Positions 7,994 to 18,510 of a stretch of 47,847 nucleotides of DNA are shown in pieces. The DNA is taken from assembly GCA_945883625.1 (NCBI GenBank), contig CAMCXW010000015.1, positions 1 to 47,847 of the forward strand, read 5' to 3'. A program made the position numbers and the translations under genes. The stretch's first letter is position 1. The number at the start of each line of letters is the position of its first letter. The stretch is from Spirosoma fluviale. GTDB taxonomy: Bacteria; Bacteroidota; Bacteroidia; Cytophagales; Spirosomataceae. The notes under the pieces were generated by a model. It saw nothing but the letters and a program-made list of their open reading frames with translations. It did no database searches and had not been told where the DNA came from.

Positions 7994-8890
7994 TTACTTA
8001 CCCATATATATTTCAAAAGGAATCAACATGGTTGACTGCGAAATTTTCTGCTTTTTAGCTAAGGCAATTGCCAAACGCAACGATTCCGAACCTTGCTTCT
8101 CCGCATTTTGAATAATCGTCGCATTTAAAAATCCTTGATCGACCGATTTGCGCGCATCTTGAATTCCATCAATACTGACCACATACACCTTTGGCTTGAT
8201 TTTGGCATCCATCAAAGCTTGTACAGCACCCATACCCATTTCATCATTCTGTGCAAATACCGCCTGTACATCATTTCCATACGATTGAATCCAATTTTCC
8301 ATAAGCGACATGGATTTGGCACGATCCCATTCTCCTGTTTGGGAGGCCAGTAATTTTAAATCAGGATATTTCGCTAATACGGCTTTTGCCCCACGTTCCC
8401 GGTCCAATTGAGCCGCTTGTCCCATGTAGCCTTGTATCATCAAAATATTTCCCTTCCCCTGAACATGTTTCGCGATTAATTCCATCGCCATCTTCGCCGA
8501 TTCCGCATCATCTGAACCCACAAATGCATCAGGCTTCGATTTGGTAGACGAGTTAACATTGACAATTGGAATCTTCGCTTGTTGGGCTTTTTCCACCGCA
8601 GGAGAACTCGCCTCAAATTCACACGGATTCAGAATGATCGCATCGACTTGTTGGCTTATGAAACTCTCCACCTGTTCCACTTGCTTTAAAGAAGACCGCT
8701 CCGCATCCACAATAATTATTTCCACCTCAGCCGTTTTACCCGATTTCTCAATGGCATCCGCTACCTGCTGGATGAACTCATTTTGCATGCTTAACATGGA
8801 GACTCCGATCACCAACTTATCATTTTTCTTTTCCGAGCAGGCCATGCAACCAACTGTAAGCAATACCGCGAAAACCGATTTTATATTCAT
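7994..8890 (-). CDS. RbsB-like sugar-binding lipoprotein of an ABC importer
   Basis: A 298-residue type-I periplasmic binding protein. The N-terminus has a lipoprotein signal (MNIKSVFAVLLTVGCMACS; Cys15 or Cys18 as the lipidated residue). Two Rossmann-like lobes are visible: VIGVSMLSMQNEFIQQV, then GKGNILMIQGYMGQ, FAQNDEMGMGAVQAL and VYVVSIDGI. These match ribose/galactose-binding relatives. Its ATG overlaps the permease stop as TAATG. It likely hands a monosaccharide or modified sugar to the permease; identity is not readable from sequence. Confidence 0.92.
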   Translation of the reverse strand: MNIKSVFAVLLTVGCMACSEKKNDKLVIGVSMLSMQNEFIQQVADAIEKSGKTAEVEIIIVDAERSSLKQVEQVESFISQQVDAIILNPCEFEASSPAVEKAQQAKIPIVNVNSSTKSKPDAFVGSDDAESAKMAMELIAKHVQGKGNILMIQGYMGQAAQLDRERGAKAVLAKYPDLKLLASQTGEWDRAKSMSLMENWIQSYGNDVQAVFAQNDEMGMGAVQALMDAKIKPKVYVVSIDGIQDARKSVDQGFLNATIIQNAEKQGSESLRLAIALAKKQKISQSTMLIPFEIYMGK

Positions 8891-9831
8891 TATTTTTTTA
8901 ATTTTTGGTACACTAAGTCTAAAACCACTGCTAAAATAATTATTCCGCCCATAATAACCTGCTGCCAGTATGCAGAGACATTAATTAAATCCAATCCATT
9001 GTTGATGACACCAATAAACAACACCCCCAATAAAGTCCCTGTAATCGTACCTTTGCCTCCACGCGTACTTGTACCGCCAATTATCACCGCAGCAATGGCA
9101 TCCAGCTCAAAGCCCAAACCAGCGTTCGGCTGACCTGTGTTAATGCGGGCCGTTAACAAAATACCCGCCAAAGCTGCAAAAAATCCACTCAGCATATACA
9201 CATATATTTTAATTCGATTCACCCGAACGCCAGAAACAAAAGCGGCCATTTCGTTTCCTCCAATCGCCTTAACGTAGCGCCCAAAAACAGTTTTTGTTAA
9301 AATAATTTGGCAAATAATAAAGGACCCAATCAAAAATAAGATGGGAATCGGAATTCCTCCTACGGTTCCATTGCCCAATACATTCAGTGATTCGTTTAGA
9401 TCTGAAATAGGCCGACCATTACTTAATAGCAAAGCGAGGCCGCGACCAATTGTCATCGTCCCCAACGTTACAATAAAGGGGGGAACTTTCGTAAGTACAA
9501 CAACAAACCCATTAAATGCTCCCATCAAAACACCCACCACAAGTGTTAGTAAAAATGCGAATGCAAGTGGAAATTCGCCTTGTTGGGATAGCAGGGCCAC
9601 CACAACGCCACAAACAGCTAATAAAGACCCCAGTGACAAATCAATTCCGCCCGAAATAATCACAAACGTGACACCAAACGCCAAAATTGCATTGACCGAA
9701 ACCTGGTTTAAAATAACCGAGAGGTTCATAGGAGTAAAAAATTTGGACGTCAGGCCACTAAATAAGAGGCAAACAAAAACCAACGCAACAAAAATTCCAC
9801 CTGTAGGACTCTTTAAAAAAATCTTTTTCAT
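8890..9831 (-). CDS. RbsC-like ABC sugar permease
   Basis: A 313-residue inner-membrane protein with about eight to ten hydrophobic segments. It carries family signatures VIISGGIDLSLGSLLA, PPFIVTLGTMTIGRGLALLLSNG and the C-terminal LDAIAAVIIGGTSTRGGKG, typical of RbsC-type permeases. It sits between the ATPase (8-bp gap) and the binding protein (1-bp overlap) in one operon. Confidence 0.95.
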   Translation of the reverse strand: MKKIFLKSPTGGIFVALVFVCLLFSGLTSKFFTPMNLSVILNQVSVNAILAFGVTFVIISGGIDLSLGSLLAVCGVVVALLSQQGEFPLAFAFLLTLVVGVLMGAFNGFVVVLTKVPPFIVTLGTMTIGRGLALLLSNGRPISDLNESLNVLGNGTVGGIPIPILFLIGSFIICQIILTKTVFGRYVKAIGGNEMAAFVSGVRVNRIKIYVYMLSGFFAALAGILLTARINTGQPNAGLGFELDAIAAVIIGGTSTRGGKGTITGTLLGVLFIGVINNGLDLINVSAYWQQVIMGGIIILAVVLDLVYQKLKK

Positions 9832-9839
9832 GTTCCCGT

Positions 9840-11324
9840 TTATAATGCAAGTTGTAAAACACGTTCTGCGGTGGCATCTTTCCGCAAAAGCTCTCCGCGC
9901 TGTTTGCCTTTCGAAATCACCACAATTCGGTCGCTCATCTGTAATAATTCCGTCATATCCGATGAAATCAATACGATGCCTTTCCCATCTTTTTTCATTT
10001 CCTGTATCAATTGATACATATCAAATTTCGAAACGACATCAATCCCGCGCGTGGGCTCATCCAAAACCATACAAGCAGGATTATTGATGAGCATCCGGCC
10101 AAACAAAACTTTTTGTTGGTTCCCTCCACTCAATTGTTCCATTTTTTGTTGGCCACTTTTCACCCGAATATTGAATTTCGTTTGCAGCTCTTTGGTCTTT
10201 GCTTGTTCCGGATTTGGTAGGATCCACTGAAATTTTTGGAAAAACTGCATAAGTCCTAAGGTCATGTTTTCGCCAACAGACATTTCGGGAATCATGCCCA
10301 ATTCTTTTCGGTCTTCTCCTAAATATCCCATGCCTAATGCAATGGCTTCAGCGGGATGTTTCGGGGTAAATTCCTTTCCTAAATACGTCATTTTCCCCTC
10401 CGTATGTGGTTTGATTCCCAACATACTTTGACCGATATCGGTACGCCCTGCGCCAACCAACCCCGCTAAACCAAGAACTTCGCCAGCTCTGACCTGTAAA
10501 TTAATCCCTTCAAAGACTCCCGAAAGTCCTACATTTTCCAATTCCAATAATACGGCTCCGGGAATCGTTTCCGTAAAAGGATAAAAATCCGCCATGTCTC
10601 TACCCACCATTTTTTGAACTAAAGTCCGCGCATTTAACGCATGAACATCATAGGTTCCCACCATCTCGCCATCACGAAGAACTGAAATCACATCAGCAAA
10701 TTCAAAAATCTCTTCCAGTTTGTGCGAGGTAAATAAGATGCCTACGTGTGCATCCCGTAGCGTGCGAATCAATTGGCCAAAAAATTTCACTTCAACATCC
10801 GTCAATGAGGACGTTGGCTCATCCATCAGAATGACCTGAGCACCTTGGGATACTGCCCGCATGATCTCTACAATTTGTTGGTTCGCAATCGACAATTCCT
10901 TCACCGGAATATCCACGGGAATATCCAACCCATATTGATCAAATAGCTGCTGAACGCGGCCATTGATATCAGAAATGCCCCAAAATTGGCCCTCTGAAAA
11001 TTCCCTTCCCAAGTAGATATTTTCAGCCACAGTCAATTCGGGAATCAATAACAGCTCTTGGTGAATCATGGAGATTCCTGCTGTTAAAATTTCCCGAATT
11101 GAGCTGTTCTGAATTCTATTGCCTAAAAAGGAAATATCCCCTGAACTAGGGGATATAATTCCCATGATGCATTTAAATAAAGAAGATTTACCCGCTCCAT
11201 TTTCCCCTACAATAGCCTGTATTTGGCCTTTGTCTAAGGTCAAACAAATTGATTTGAGGACCTGAGACTCGGAAAAAGATAGCGAGAGGTCCTCAATTAC
11301 GAGTAAACTCGTACTCAAGGCCAT
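9840..11324 (-). CDS. RbsA-like ABC sugar ATPase with two nucleotide-binding domains
   Basis: A 494-residue double ATPase. Domain 1 has a Walker A at GENGAGKSS (40-48), signature-like LSIANQQ and Walker [12 protein letters not shown]. Domain 2 has the degenerate Walker [10 protein letters not shown] usual for RbsA/MglA/XylG, followed by signature LSGGNQQK and Walker [13 protein letters not shown]. Length matches the family. The start overlaps the 3' end of the upstream oxidoreductase gene by 10 bp, indicating tight coupling. Confidence 0.95.
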   Translation of the reverse strand: MALSTSLLVIEDLSLSFSESQVLKSICLTLDKGQIQAIVGENGAGKSSLFKCIMGIISPSSGDISFLGNRIQNSSIREILTAGISMIHQELLLIPELTVAENIYLGREFSEGQFWGISDINGRVQQLFDQYGLDIPVDIPVKELSIANQQIVEIMRAVSQGAQVILMDEPTSSLTDVEVKFFGQLIRTLRDAHVGILFTSHKLEEIFEFADVISVLRDGEMVGTYDVHALNARTLVQKMVGRDMADFYPFTETIPGAVLLELENVGLSGVFEGINLQVRAGEVLGLAGLVGAGRTDIGQSMLGIKPHTEGKMTYLGKEFTPKHPAEAIALGMGYLGEDRKELGMIPEMSVGENMTLGLMQFFQKFQWILPNPEQAKTKELQTKFNIRVKSGQQKMEQLSGGNQQKVLFGRMLINNPACMVLDEPTRGIDVVSKFDMYQLIQEMKKDGKGIVLISSDMTELLQMSDRIVVISKGKQRGELLRKDATAERVLQLAL

Positions 11325-12463
11325 TCAACATGCGTATCTTTCCAAGACTTCGTGTTCGCCGATTCAATCACGGCTTCGCAAACACGTTGTGTTTGTAACG
11401 CGTCTCTAAATGTAGGTGCACAAGGCGTATTCTCTCCTAATGCTTTGAAAAAATCAGCGGCTTGATGAACAAAACTATGCTCATAGCCAATGATTAAACC
11501 AGGAACCCACCATTTGTCCATGTAAGGTTGGTTGCCATCAGTAACCAATATGGATTTCCACCCACGCGTTAACGAGTCATCGGCATGGTCAAACATTTCT
11601 AAGCGATTTAAATCATGCAAATCCCAACGCAATGAAGCATGCTCGCCGTTTATTTCAAATGTATAAAGGGCCTTGTGGCCACGTGCATACCGCGTAGATT
11701 CAAAAAGGCCTAACGAGCCATTATCAAAGTGGCAATGGAAAATACATGCATCATCAATGCCTACTTTTTTCACTGCGCCTGAACCAACGTGAACACGTTC
11801 TTTAATAAAGGTTTCCGTCATCGCGGATACATCGGCAATACCACCATTTAGCCACATGGCTGTGTCAATGCAGTGGGCTAATAAATCACCCGTAACTCCT
11901 GAACCGGCCGCCTCAACATCCAATCGCCAAGTTCCAGCACCTCCCTGTGGTAAATCAGGTGAAATAGTCCAATCTTGAAGGAAATTGGCCCGGTAGTGAA
12001 AAATCCGTCCCAATTTTCCGGAATCTATGATTTGCTTCGCTAAGCTAACCGCAGGTAAACGTCGGTAATTATACCAAACCGTATTCGCCACACCAGACTT
12101 TTCAATCTCTTTGACCATTTCTTCGCCCTCTGCTAACGTTCTTGATAGAGGCTTTTCGCACAAAATCATTTTCCCAGCCTTGGCCGCAGCAATAGCGATT
12201 TCAGCATGCGTATCATTTGGTGTACAAATATCCACCGCATCGATGTCATCACGTGCAATCATTTTACGCCAATCAGTCTCATAAGAAGCATACCCCCATT
12301 GGGCAGCAAATGCTTTTACACTTGCCTCATTACGCGAACAAACGGCTTGCAATACAGGCGTACAAACTAAATCAGGGAAAAAATTCTGTAAACGATTATA
12401 TCCATTGGAATGGGTTCTTCCCATAAATCCAGTGCCAATTAATCCAATTCGTATTTGTTTCAT
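11315..12463 (-). CDS. Cytoplasmic Gfo/Idh/MocA-family oxidoreductase
   Basis: About 382 residues starting [21 protein letters not shown], with the nucleotide-binding GxGxxG motif at the very N-terminus and no signal peptide. The chosen start is the Met eight residues after the longest-frame Met, because it places the Rossmann strand normally. [15 protein letters not shown] is the conserved Lys-Pro signature, and [30 protein letters not shown] forms the catalytic region. Relatives act as sugar, inositol or keto-sugar dehydrogenases. It lies between the isomerase and the importer genes, so it probably acts on the imported sugar. Confidence 0.9.
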   Translation of the reverse strand: MKQIRIGLIGTGFMGRTHSNGYNRLQNFFPDLVCTPVLQAVCSRNEASVKAFAAQWGYASYETDWRKMIARDDIDAVDICTPNDTHAEIAIAAAKAGKMILCEKPLSRTLAEGEEMVKEIEKSGVANTVWYNYRRLPAVSLAKQIIDSGKLGRIFHYRANFLQDWTISPDLPQGGAGTWRLDVEAAGSGVTGDLLAHCIDTAMWLNGGIADVSAMTETFIKERVHVGSGAVKKVGIDDACIFHCHFDNGSLGLFESTRYARGHKALYTFEINGEHASLRWDLHDLNRLEMFDHADDSLTRGWKSILVTDGNQPYMDKWWVPGLIIGYEHSFVHQAADFFKALGENTPCAPTFRDALQTQRVCEAVIESANTKSWKDTHVEWP

Positions 12464-12477
12464 AGTTAATAGGTTTA

Positions 12478-13500
12478 TTATGACCAACCATGCGCATTGC
12501 GCACTTGAATCATTGCGGCTAAAATATCATTCCAAGTTTTTTGTTGTTCCATCACAGAATTTGAGAACATGCAACCGTCCCAGCAAATATGCTTGAACGC
12601 CTTAGTTAATGCTCCTTTTTCATCACGAAGCCAGAAGCCAGCATCTTCAGAAATCACCAACTTACCGTTGGGATCCGTCGCTTGGCAGTGACGACCCGTC
12701 TTATCATGACTTCCCGTTCCATGAACCGTGCCGTCATTTTGAGCTACGTGAAAATCAATCGTCCATGGACGAAGCGCAGCTGTCAATTCTTTTAATGAAG
12801 CTTTCAATACCTCGCGATCATCCCACTGATAATCAACAGGTAAAATGCGATCTTCAGGACAATTATATCCCATCGTGTATAATAACGTATGCGACATATC
12901 CGCTTGGAAACCAATGTTTGGACGGTCTACGGCTTCTAATGTCTGAATCATATTGCGCCATGAGTGCATGCCACCCCAGCAAATTTCTCCCTCTGCAGCC
13001 AATCTTTCACCGAAATCTGCGGCAACGTCACAGGCTCTTTGGAATGTGTCAACAATCAATTTTGAATTTCCTTTAGGATCTTTCGCCCAATCCGCTACTC
13101 CAGCAGCAGAATCAATACGAACAATCCCGTAAGGACGAATACCAATTTTGCGTAATTCAGCGCCAATTTCACAAGAGCGGCGCACCATATCCACAAACGT
13201 GTCACGTGCATCCTTATCTCCCATCGCATTTCCAGCCCAAATAGGCGCTACTAAACTTCCGATTTCTAATCCGTGGGCAGCTACTTTATCAGCTAAGGCT
13301 TTCGCTCCTTCTTTCCCACTTTCGATATCAAAATGAGGAGGCAATAAACCTATATCCACTCCATCAAATTTCACACCATCCACCTCAGCGGCAGCGGTCA
13401 TAGCTAACATGTTGTCCAACGAAATAACCGGCTCGGAATCTGGACCTTTTCCTACAATACCAGGCCATGTGGCATTGTGTAATTTTGGATACGTATTCAT
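12478..13500 (-). CDS. Sugar phosphate isomerase/epimerase-family TIM-barrel enzyme
   Basis: A 340-residue cytoplasmic protein of the xylose-isomerase-like TIM-barrel family. Metal-ligand-type segments are [41 protein letters not shown] and a C-terminal CWDGCMF. The first and third strands ([32 protein letters not shown]) fit the fold. Neighbours on both sides are sugar enzymes with 15-20 bp gaps. Members of this family include epimerases and keto-sugar eliminases; which reaction applies here is not determined. Confidence 0.88.
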   Translation of the reverse strand: MNTYPKLHNATWPGIVGKGPDSEPVISLDNMLAMTAAAEVDGVKFDGVDIGLLPPHFDIESGKEGAKALADKVAAHGLEIGSLVAPIWAGNAMGDKDARDTFVDMVRRSCEIGAELRKIGIRPYGIVRIDSAAGVADWAKDPKGNSKLIVDTFQRACDVAADFGERLAAEGEICWGGMHSWRNMIQTLEAVDRPNIGFQADMSHTLLYTMGYNCPEDRILPVDYQWDDREVLKASLKELTAALRPWTIDFHVAQNDGTVHGTGSHDKTGRHCQATDPNGKLVISEDAGFWLRDEKGALTKAFKHICWDGCMFSNSVMEQQKTWNDILAAMIQVRNAHGWS

Positions 13501-13519
13501 ATTAAAAAAATTAATAAGT

Positions 13520-14728
13520 TTAAAATTTTAAATCTGGATTTGATGGACCAAAGTGCTTCAACATCACAATAGGATCCGTCGTAGAATGATTCGTAATTTG
13601 AACGCCCGCTTTTGCTGCTTTTTCAGTAACAAAAAACTCATCGTTGGTCAATTGTCCATAACGAATCAATGAAGGTGTTTCTATATTCCAAACGCCCATT
13701 TTACCATGACCTTGCATCATGATTAAACCATAGGCAGCAGCATCCGTAATCGTCACTGTTTGTCCTGGGAAAACCGTTAATTCTTTCGCTGAGAATGCAT
13801 CTGAACGGTAGCAAATCCACTTTTCAGAATATCCATTGGCTTCCATCTCCGCCTCATCCGAAACAGGAATTGGTTGCATAAAACGAGTTTCCAATAAATT
13901 TGGATTGGTATTTAAATCCCAGTCAATCACTTCCATCAATTGGTCATAATTTCCAATTTCTTCTTTTGGAGTACCATTCCACAATAATTCTTCTGGAATT
14001 ACCGCTTCATTTACTAAGGATTGATACATCGCAAATACGTCTGAAGCTTTTTGTGGTTCATACGTACACATACTTCCTGGAGCATGCAACATCCCCGGAG
14101 GAACATCCCAGCCAGTGCCCGGTATTAATGGAAATGCTTGAGAATACATGGTGATTTTGTTATCCCCCTTCGTAAAGTTCATCAAACACTCTTTTATTTG
14201 CTCTTTAGTCGTTCCCGGTGCGATTCCAAAAAACGTGTAGGGAAAATCACCCCCATGGTTATTTAGTTGCGGTGGGAAATAATAGGCTTCTGGTTTTCCC
14301 AATTGGCCTATCTTAGCCGCATGTTCATCATTATGGTGAATGTGATGTGGCAAAGGCCCCATGTTATCAAAAAACTTGGAGTACATTGGCCATGATTTGT
14401 ATTCATTCCATAAACGATCACCGATCACTTCACCTTTCAATGCCTCGATTACATCAATCAATAGAATCTGCTCTTCTTTTCCTCCTTCGGAATAAACAAC
14501 TGCACTTAAGCCTTCATTTTCGCCAGTCAATGGACCATTTTTTGCGGGGGTCGTTGACGATAACCACCGCTCATCGATTCCACCACGTACACCACCCAAA
14601 ACATAGTAATCATCTGGATGTAATTTTATTCGTCTACCAGGCACGCAAAAAGACCTCGGAACCCATGTTGGGGCTAATCGTAAAATACCTTTACCTTGCT
14701 CTAGCGCTTTAGCTGCATTATTGCTCAT
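13520..14728 (-). CDS. Mannose-6-phosphate isomerase-like cupin protein
   Basis: A 402-residue protein without signal peptide. A His-rich metal-binding cluster [16 protein letters not shown] (residues 126-141) followed by GKPEAYYFP resembles the HxH...E motif of type I mannose-6-phosphate isomerases and related cupins. [18 protein letters not shown] supplies a second cupin-like His. The C-terminal part (about 310-400) is a second small beta domain. It is probably a zinc-dependent sugar isomerase. Its ATG overlaps the upstream stop as TAATG. Confidence 0.8.
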   Translation of the reverse strand: MSNNAAKALEQGKGILRLAPTWVPRSFCVPGRRIKLHPDDYYVLGGVRGGIDERWLSSTTPAKNGPLTGENEGLSAVVYSEGGKEEQILLIDVIEALKGEVIGDRLWNEYKSWPMYSKFFDNMGPLPHHIHHNDEHAAKIGQLGKPEAYYFPPQLNNHGGDFPYTFFGIAPGTTKEQIKECLMNFTKGDNKITMYSQAFPLIPGTGWDVPPGMLHAPGSMCTYEPQKASDVFAMYQSLVNEAVIPEELLWNGTPKEEIGNYDQLMEVIDWDLNTNPNLLETRFMQPIPVSDEAEMEANGYSEKWICYRSDAFSAKELTVFPGQTVTITDAAAYGLIMMQGHGKMGVWNIETPSLIRYGQLTNDEFFVTEKAAKAGVQITNHSTTDPIVMLKHFGPSNPDLKF

Positions 14729-15786
14729 TATTCATTAATTAAATTGATAAAATTAGTATAAGTTGTGTAAGGGCCTACCTCGGGTCCCAATACGGATAAA
14801 TTTACTTCGATTGATTTTTTTTCTCCAGGGGCTAAGAAAGTCAATGCGTTTGATTCTCTCGCTGCCTTCTGGCCAATCGGTGGATTTGTTCCTGGCTCAA
14901 TGCCGGTCACATATTCATTTTTGGCAAAATGCTGCCAATTGGTCAACCACGGTAATTCCCTCTTATCAAAAGATATCTGAACCCCCAACTGCTTTTTTTC
15001 ATTCCATAAACCACAATATACGTGATGATCTGCGTCTGCCTCGGGCTCTATAAATACGACAGATTCTCCTGGCCCATCATGAATGGATAAAGGATCCGGG
15101 CATTTTTTGATGTCGGCTATCCCCACAAGTTTAGGGTCAGAGGCCACGCGATATTTTCCTTTCCAAATGATATCTGTTCCTTCGTCGACTAAAGGCCAAC
15201 CGAAATTAAAATGATATAAAAGCATGAAAGGAGCCGGCGTATTACCCTCATTAATCACCTCATCTTTAATCGTTAAACCTGCTTGCCCCAAACGACCCGA
15301 TATGGTTCGCTTCAGTGTCAAGCAAGGACCAAAAATTTTATGTTGGCGTATAATTCCTGTAATCGACATATCTAAATTACCTGCATGTACATCTGGTTGC
15401 TGAATGGAAATGATTTCTGCAGGTATGTTACTGATTAAACCATGCACGCCACGCGTACCATGTGCATCTTCATCAGGTCCACCTACATGATCTAAACCAC
15501 ACGTAACCAAAAGGCCTCCACCAAATGTACGAAGCCAATCAATTCCTTGGTTCGACATAGGTTGAGGCCCTAAAACTCCTACGTGACTTATCCACGCAAG
15601 ACTATACTGGTTGAAAAATGCCTCCGCAATATCCATGGCACGATCAAGTACCACTTTATAACGAAATCCTGAACCCGTATCAATCCAAGCAATTCGGACT
15701 CCTTTACCTGCACCGTTATCTAAAACGGACGTCTCAATTCCTCCTAATTGCTTGTGATTCGATATTTTATCGGTCCATTCCGGCAT
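14728..15786 (-). CDS. DUF4432 aldose-epimerase-like protein
   Basis: A 352-residue protein of the galactose-mutarotase-like beta-sandwich superfamily, DUF4432 subgroup. Recognisable pieces are VVLDRAMDIAEAFF, FGGGLLVTCGLDHVGG, HGTRGVHGLISNIPAEI and the C-terminal TGIEPGTNPPIGQ, where a catalytic Glu is expected. DUF4432 genes are often found with sugar isomerases and ABC importers, as here. It likely interconverts anomers or binds the substrate sugar; this is inference. Confidence 0.87.
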   Translation of the reverse strand: MPEWTDKISNHKQLGGIETSVLDNGAGKGVRIAWIDTGSGFRYKVVLDRAMDIAEAFFNQYSLAWISHVGVLGPQPMSNQGIDWLRTFGGGLLVTCGLDHVGGPDEDAHGTRGVHGLISNIPAEIISIQQPDVHAGNLDMSITGIIRQHKIFGPCLTLKRTISGRLGQAGLTIKDEVINEGNTPAPFMLLYHFNFGWPLVDEGTDIIWKGKYRVASDPKLVGIADIKKCPDPLSIHDGPGESVVFIEPEADADHHVYCGLWNEKKQLGVQISFDKRELPWLTNWQHFAKNEYVTGIEPGTNPPIGQKAARESNALTFLAPGEKKSIEVNLSVLGPEVGPYTTYTNFINLINE

Positions 15787-15794
15787 AATTCATA

Positions 15795-18509
15795 CTACTT
15801 TTTCTTAAACATGGCGTTACTTTCGCTTCCGCCTGACATCAAATAAGCCATTAAATCTTTTAATTCTTCGCCATTTAAGCTGTTAATCAAACCTGGCAAC
15901 ATACTTGAAACAGGTGAGTATTTAACTGAACGAACATTTTTCTTTACTATTTTTTCAATTTGCTCTGGCGCATATGGATTTTGAGAAACATAGTAAGCCA
16001 TTTTATCTTCATTGGTCACACGTCCAATCACAGATGTACCGTTTCTCAACATGATTTGAGTCGCCGCATATTGATCCGAAACAGTTTTGTTTGGATTGAT
16101 GATGGACTCCAACATATCTTTTTTCGAGAATCGCGTTCCTAGATTGGTTAAATCCGGTCCTACGTTCCCGCCGCCTTCACTTCCTAAAGCATGGCAACGA
16201 ATACACGTGGTCGCCGCATACATTGATTTTCCATTTTGGAAATCACGATCAACTAATGGAGCATCTAATAACGCTACCGCGTCTTCCAACTTCCATTGCT
16301 TTCCAGGACCTTTCGGGTAATTGATATTCATAACATCATTCCCATTCGAAGTTAACATATCGGCACCTCCTAATTTATCGTAATAAGCGCGCTTAGATTC
16401 CGCCACATTTTTCAAAGCTAATTTACGTGCACGGTCAATAAAACCAATATAACTACGTCCTCCTGAGAATTCAAAACCACGTTTGAACCAAGCGAAATAT
16501 TGCTCATGCAACTCAGGTGTCCAATTAGTCTTAGCTGCCGATAACATCGTGGCTAAATAAGTTTGCTGTGCTGGTGGAATTTTCTCCAACATCTTCGCAA
16601 TGTCCGTTCCATATTGAGGATTACGCATAATTAAATCAGCAGACGAAGTAGCTGTTTCTACACGATAAGCAGTAGCACTAGCCGTATCCTTCGTTTCCAT
16701 TAACTTCAACGTACGTTCAATCACTTTTGGAGCTTCCAAAGGAACAAGTAAACGACTCAATGCACGGTCCATATTCATACGATTTGATGGATATTTGGCA
16801 TCAAATTTCGCAATGATTTTTGAAGACATCGATGCATCAGGCATTCCTAAACGCAACATTGCTAATTCATATGCACGCAAGATATCTAGCGTTTGAGATT
16901 CCGTAAATGCTTTATTGTCGATCGCTAATAAAGCTGCATAAATCCCTGATTTAAATTCAGGCTTGCTTTGACGAATTAGACCGATAAGTGCCTGCGTTGC
17001 GGCAATCGGATCTTTTTCCGACATGGCTTTATCTTTCCACTCAGCAACAGGCTGGTGCTCCAATGCCATTCGAGCTGCATAGCGAATAAAACGATCTGGG
17101 TGCTTTAAATAAGGCCAAGCAAATGCAACGGCTGCTGGATTTGCTCCTTGGTGAAATTGTTCAATCTTACGACGAGTTTCGTTTAATGCATTAGGAGCTG
17201 CCACTAATGTTTTGGCACTAGCTTCTTCTGTCCCTACATAACTTACACGATATACATCAGATTCTAAACGACGACCACCGGCCATAAAGTAAAGTGCTCC
17301 ATCAGGTCCAACAACACCGTCTGTCAAAGGCAAAGGAATACCTGAAATAAACTCTTCGCGATCAGCCAAGAAAGTAGATCCAGAAGATTTTAATTTAATT
17401 AAGTGACCAATACCAAATGTCCAGTCAAAAGCCAACAAAGATTTCTTGTATTTAGCTGGAAACTTAGCATCCTTCAAAGACAATAAACTGGTAGGTGATC
17501 CTTGTCCAATATTCAATACTGGTGGTAAATTATCTGGATAAGTTGTTGACCATTTGCTATTACCTGTTCTCCAGCCATACTCACTACCACTTGTTACATG
17601 GCAAATACGTGTTGGACGATACCACGGTAAACCAAAATCCCACTCCATATCCGCGTCATAAGCAAATAAATCTCCTGTCTCATTAAAAGCTATATCAAAA
17701 GCATTACGATATCCAGCAGAAACCAATTCCCATTTTTTACCCTCTGGATCTATGTTGGCAATCCAACCACCCGGAGCCATACGATCATTCGCATGTCCAC
17801 GTGGATCTTTGATCAACGGGAAAATATTATCTTCTTGCCAGTTTTTAGGCAGACGATATGCATCCATGTCTGGAACATCTGTATGATTTCCTGAAATCAA
17901 GAAAATAGATTTCTTATCAGGAGATAAAATGATACTGTGTGGACCATGTTCGCCTTCTCCTTTAAATTCTTTCATCAACGTGATTTTGTCAAATTGATCA
18001 TCTCCGTCTAAATCCTGAACTCGGTACAAACCACTTCCTCTAGGAGTATAGCCAGGAGCAGGTCCACGACCCGAAGGAGCCGAAGCGCCAGGTCTAGTTG
18101 CGCGCGCATTAACCATCACATAGAGACTGTTAAATGCATACAACATACCATGCGCGTTTCCAATACCTAAGGTATCCACGCCTTTGCCAAATTTTAATTT
18201 CTCGATTTGTGGCTTCACGCTGGCCGATCCGATCGCAGGAATTGTCAAACGATATAATCCACCATATTGATCTGAACAAATCATGCGACCTTTATCATCA
18301 AAAGTCATCGAAACCCAAGAACCCATGTTTTCATCAGATGGGCTTATTAAGTGTTCAATTTTGAAACCAGGTTGTAATCTGATTTTATCCAACTTAGGAT
18401 TTACACCTTCCACGTGAGCAGGTTCAATCTTAAATAAACTGTTGTAGCCAGCACTTCCTAGGCCAACTACCGCAACGAGCGCTAATAAATACTTAAAAAT
18501 TGGTTTCAT
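15795..18509 (-). CDS. PVC-type membrane-anchored c-type cytochrome/propeller protein
   Basis: A 904-residue exported protein with an N-terminal signal or anchor (KYLLALVAVVGLGSAGY). A glucose-dehydrogenase-like beta-propeller follows (about residues 40-430: HGPHSIILSPDKKSIF, AGYRNAFDIAFNETGDLFAYD, DGVVGPDGALYFMAGG). A helical HEAT-like region (about 440-760) comes next. The C-terminal cytochrome c domain has heme motif CIRCH at 769-773 and a candidate axial Met near 870 (SSMLPGL). This architecture is best known from Planctomycetes-Verrucomicrobia proteins and also occurs in Bacteroidota. It probably accepts or relays electrons from periplasmic sugar oxidation. The DUF1080 gene ends one base before its start. 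Confidence 0.88.
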   Translation of the reverse strand: MKPIFKYLLALVAVVGLGSAGYNSLFKIEPAHVEGVNPKLDKIRLQPGFKIEHLISPSDENMGSWVSMTFDDKGRMICSDQYGGLYRLTIPAIGSASVKPQIEKLKFGKGVDTLGIGNAHGMLYAFNSLYVMVNARATRPGASAPSGRGPAPGYTPRGSGLYRVQDLDGDDQFDKITLMKEFKGEGEHGPHSIILSPDKKSIFLISGNHTDVPDMDAYRLPKNWQEDNIFPLIKDPRGHANDRMAPGGWIANIDPEGKKWELVSAGYRNAFDIAFNETGDLFAYDADMEWDFGLPWYRPTRICHVTSGSEYGWRTGNSKWSTTYPDNLPPVLNIGQGSPTSLLSLKDAKFPAKYKKSLLAFDWTFGIGHLIKLKSSGSTFLADREEFISGIPLPLTDGVVGPDGALYFMAGGRRLESDVYRVSYVGTEEASAKTLVAAPNALNETRRKIEQFHQGANPAAVAFAWPYLKHPDRFIRYAARMALEHQPVAEWKDKAMSEKDPIAATQALIGLIRQSKPEFKSGIYAALLAIDNKAFTESQTLDILRAYELAMLRLGMPDASMSSKIIAKFDAKYPSNRMNMDRALSRLLVPLEAPKVIERTLKLMETKDTASATAYRVETATSSADLIMRNPQYGTDIAKMLEKIPPAQQTYLATMLSAAKTNWTPELHEQYFAWFKRGFEFSGGRSYIGFIDRARKLALKNVAESKRAYYDKLGGADMLTSNGNDVMNINYPKGPGKQWKLEDAVALLDAPLVDRDFQNGKSMYAATTCIRCHALGSEGGGNVGPDLTNLGTRFSKKDMLESIINPNKTVSDQYAATQIMLRNGTSVIGRVTNEDKMAYYVSQNPYAPEQIEKIVKKNVRSVKYSPVSSMLPGLINSLNGEELKDLMAYLMSGGSESNAMFKKK

Positions 18510-18510
18510 T

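Noticed and set aside
9341-10087. Long plus-strand open frame (248 codons)
   Set aside because: It lies antisense to the RbsC and RbsA genes, is Thr/Pro/Lys-rich without a domain pattern, and is a shadow frame.
12609-13076. 155-codon plus-strand frame opposite the TIM-barrel gene
   Set aside because: His/Ser-rich antisense frame with no signal, domain or ribosome-binding context; a shadow of the conserved gene.
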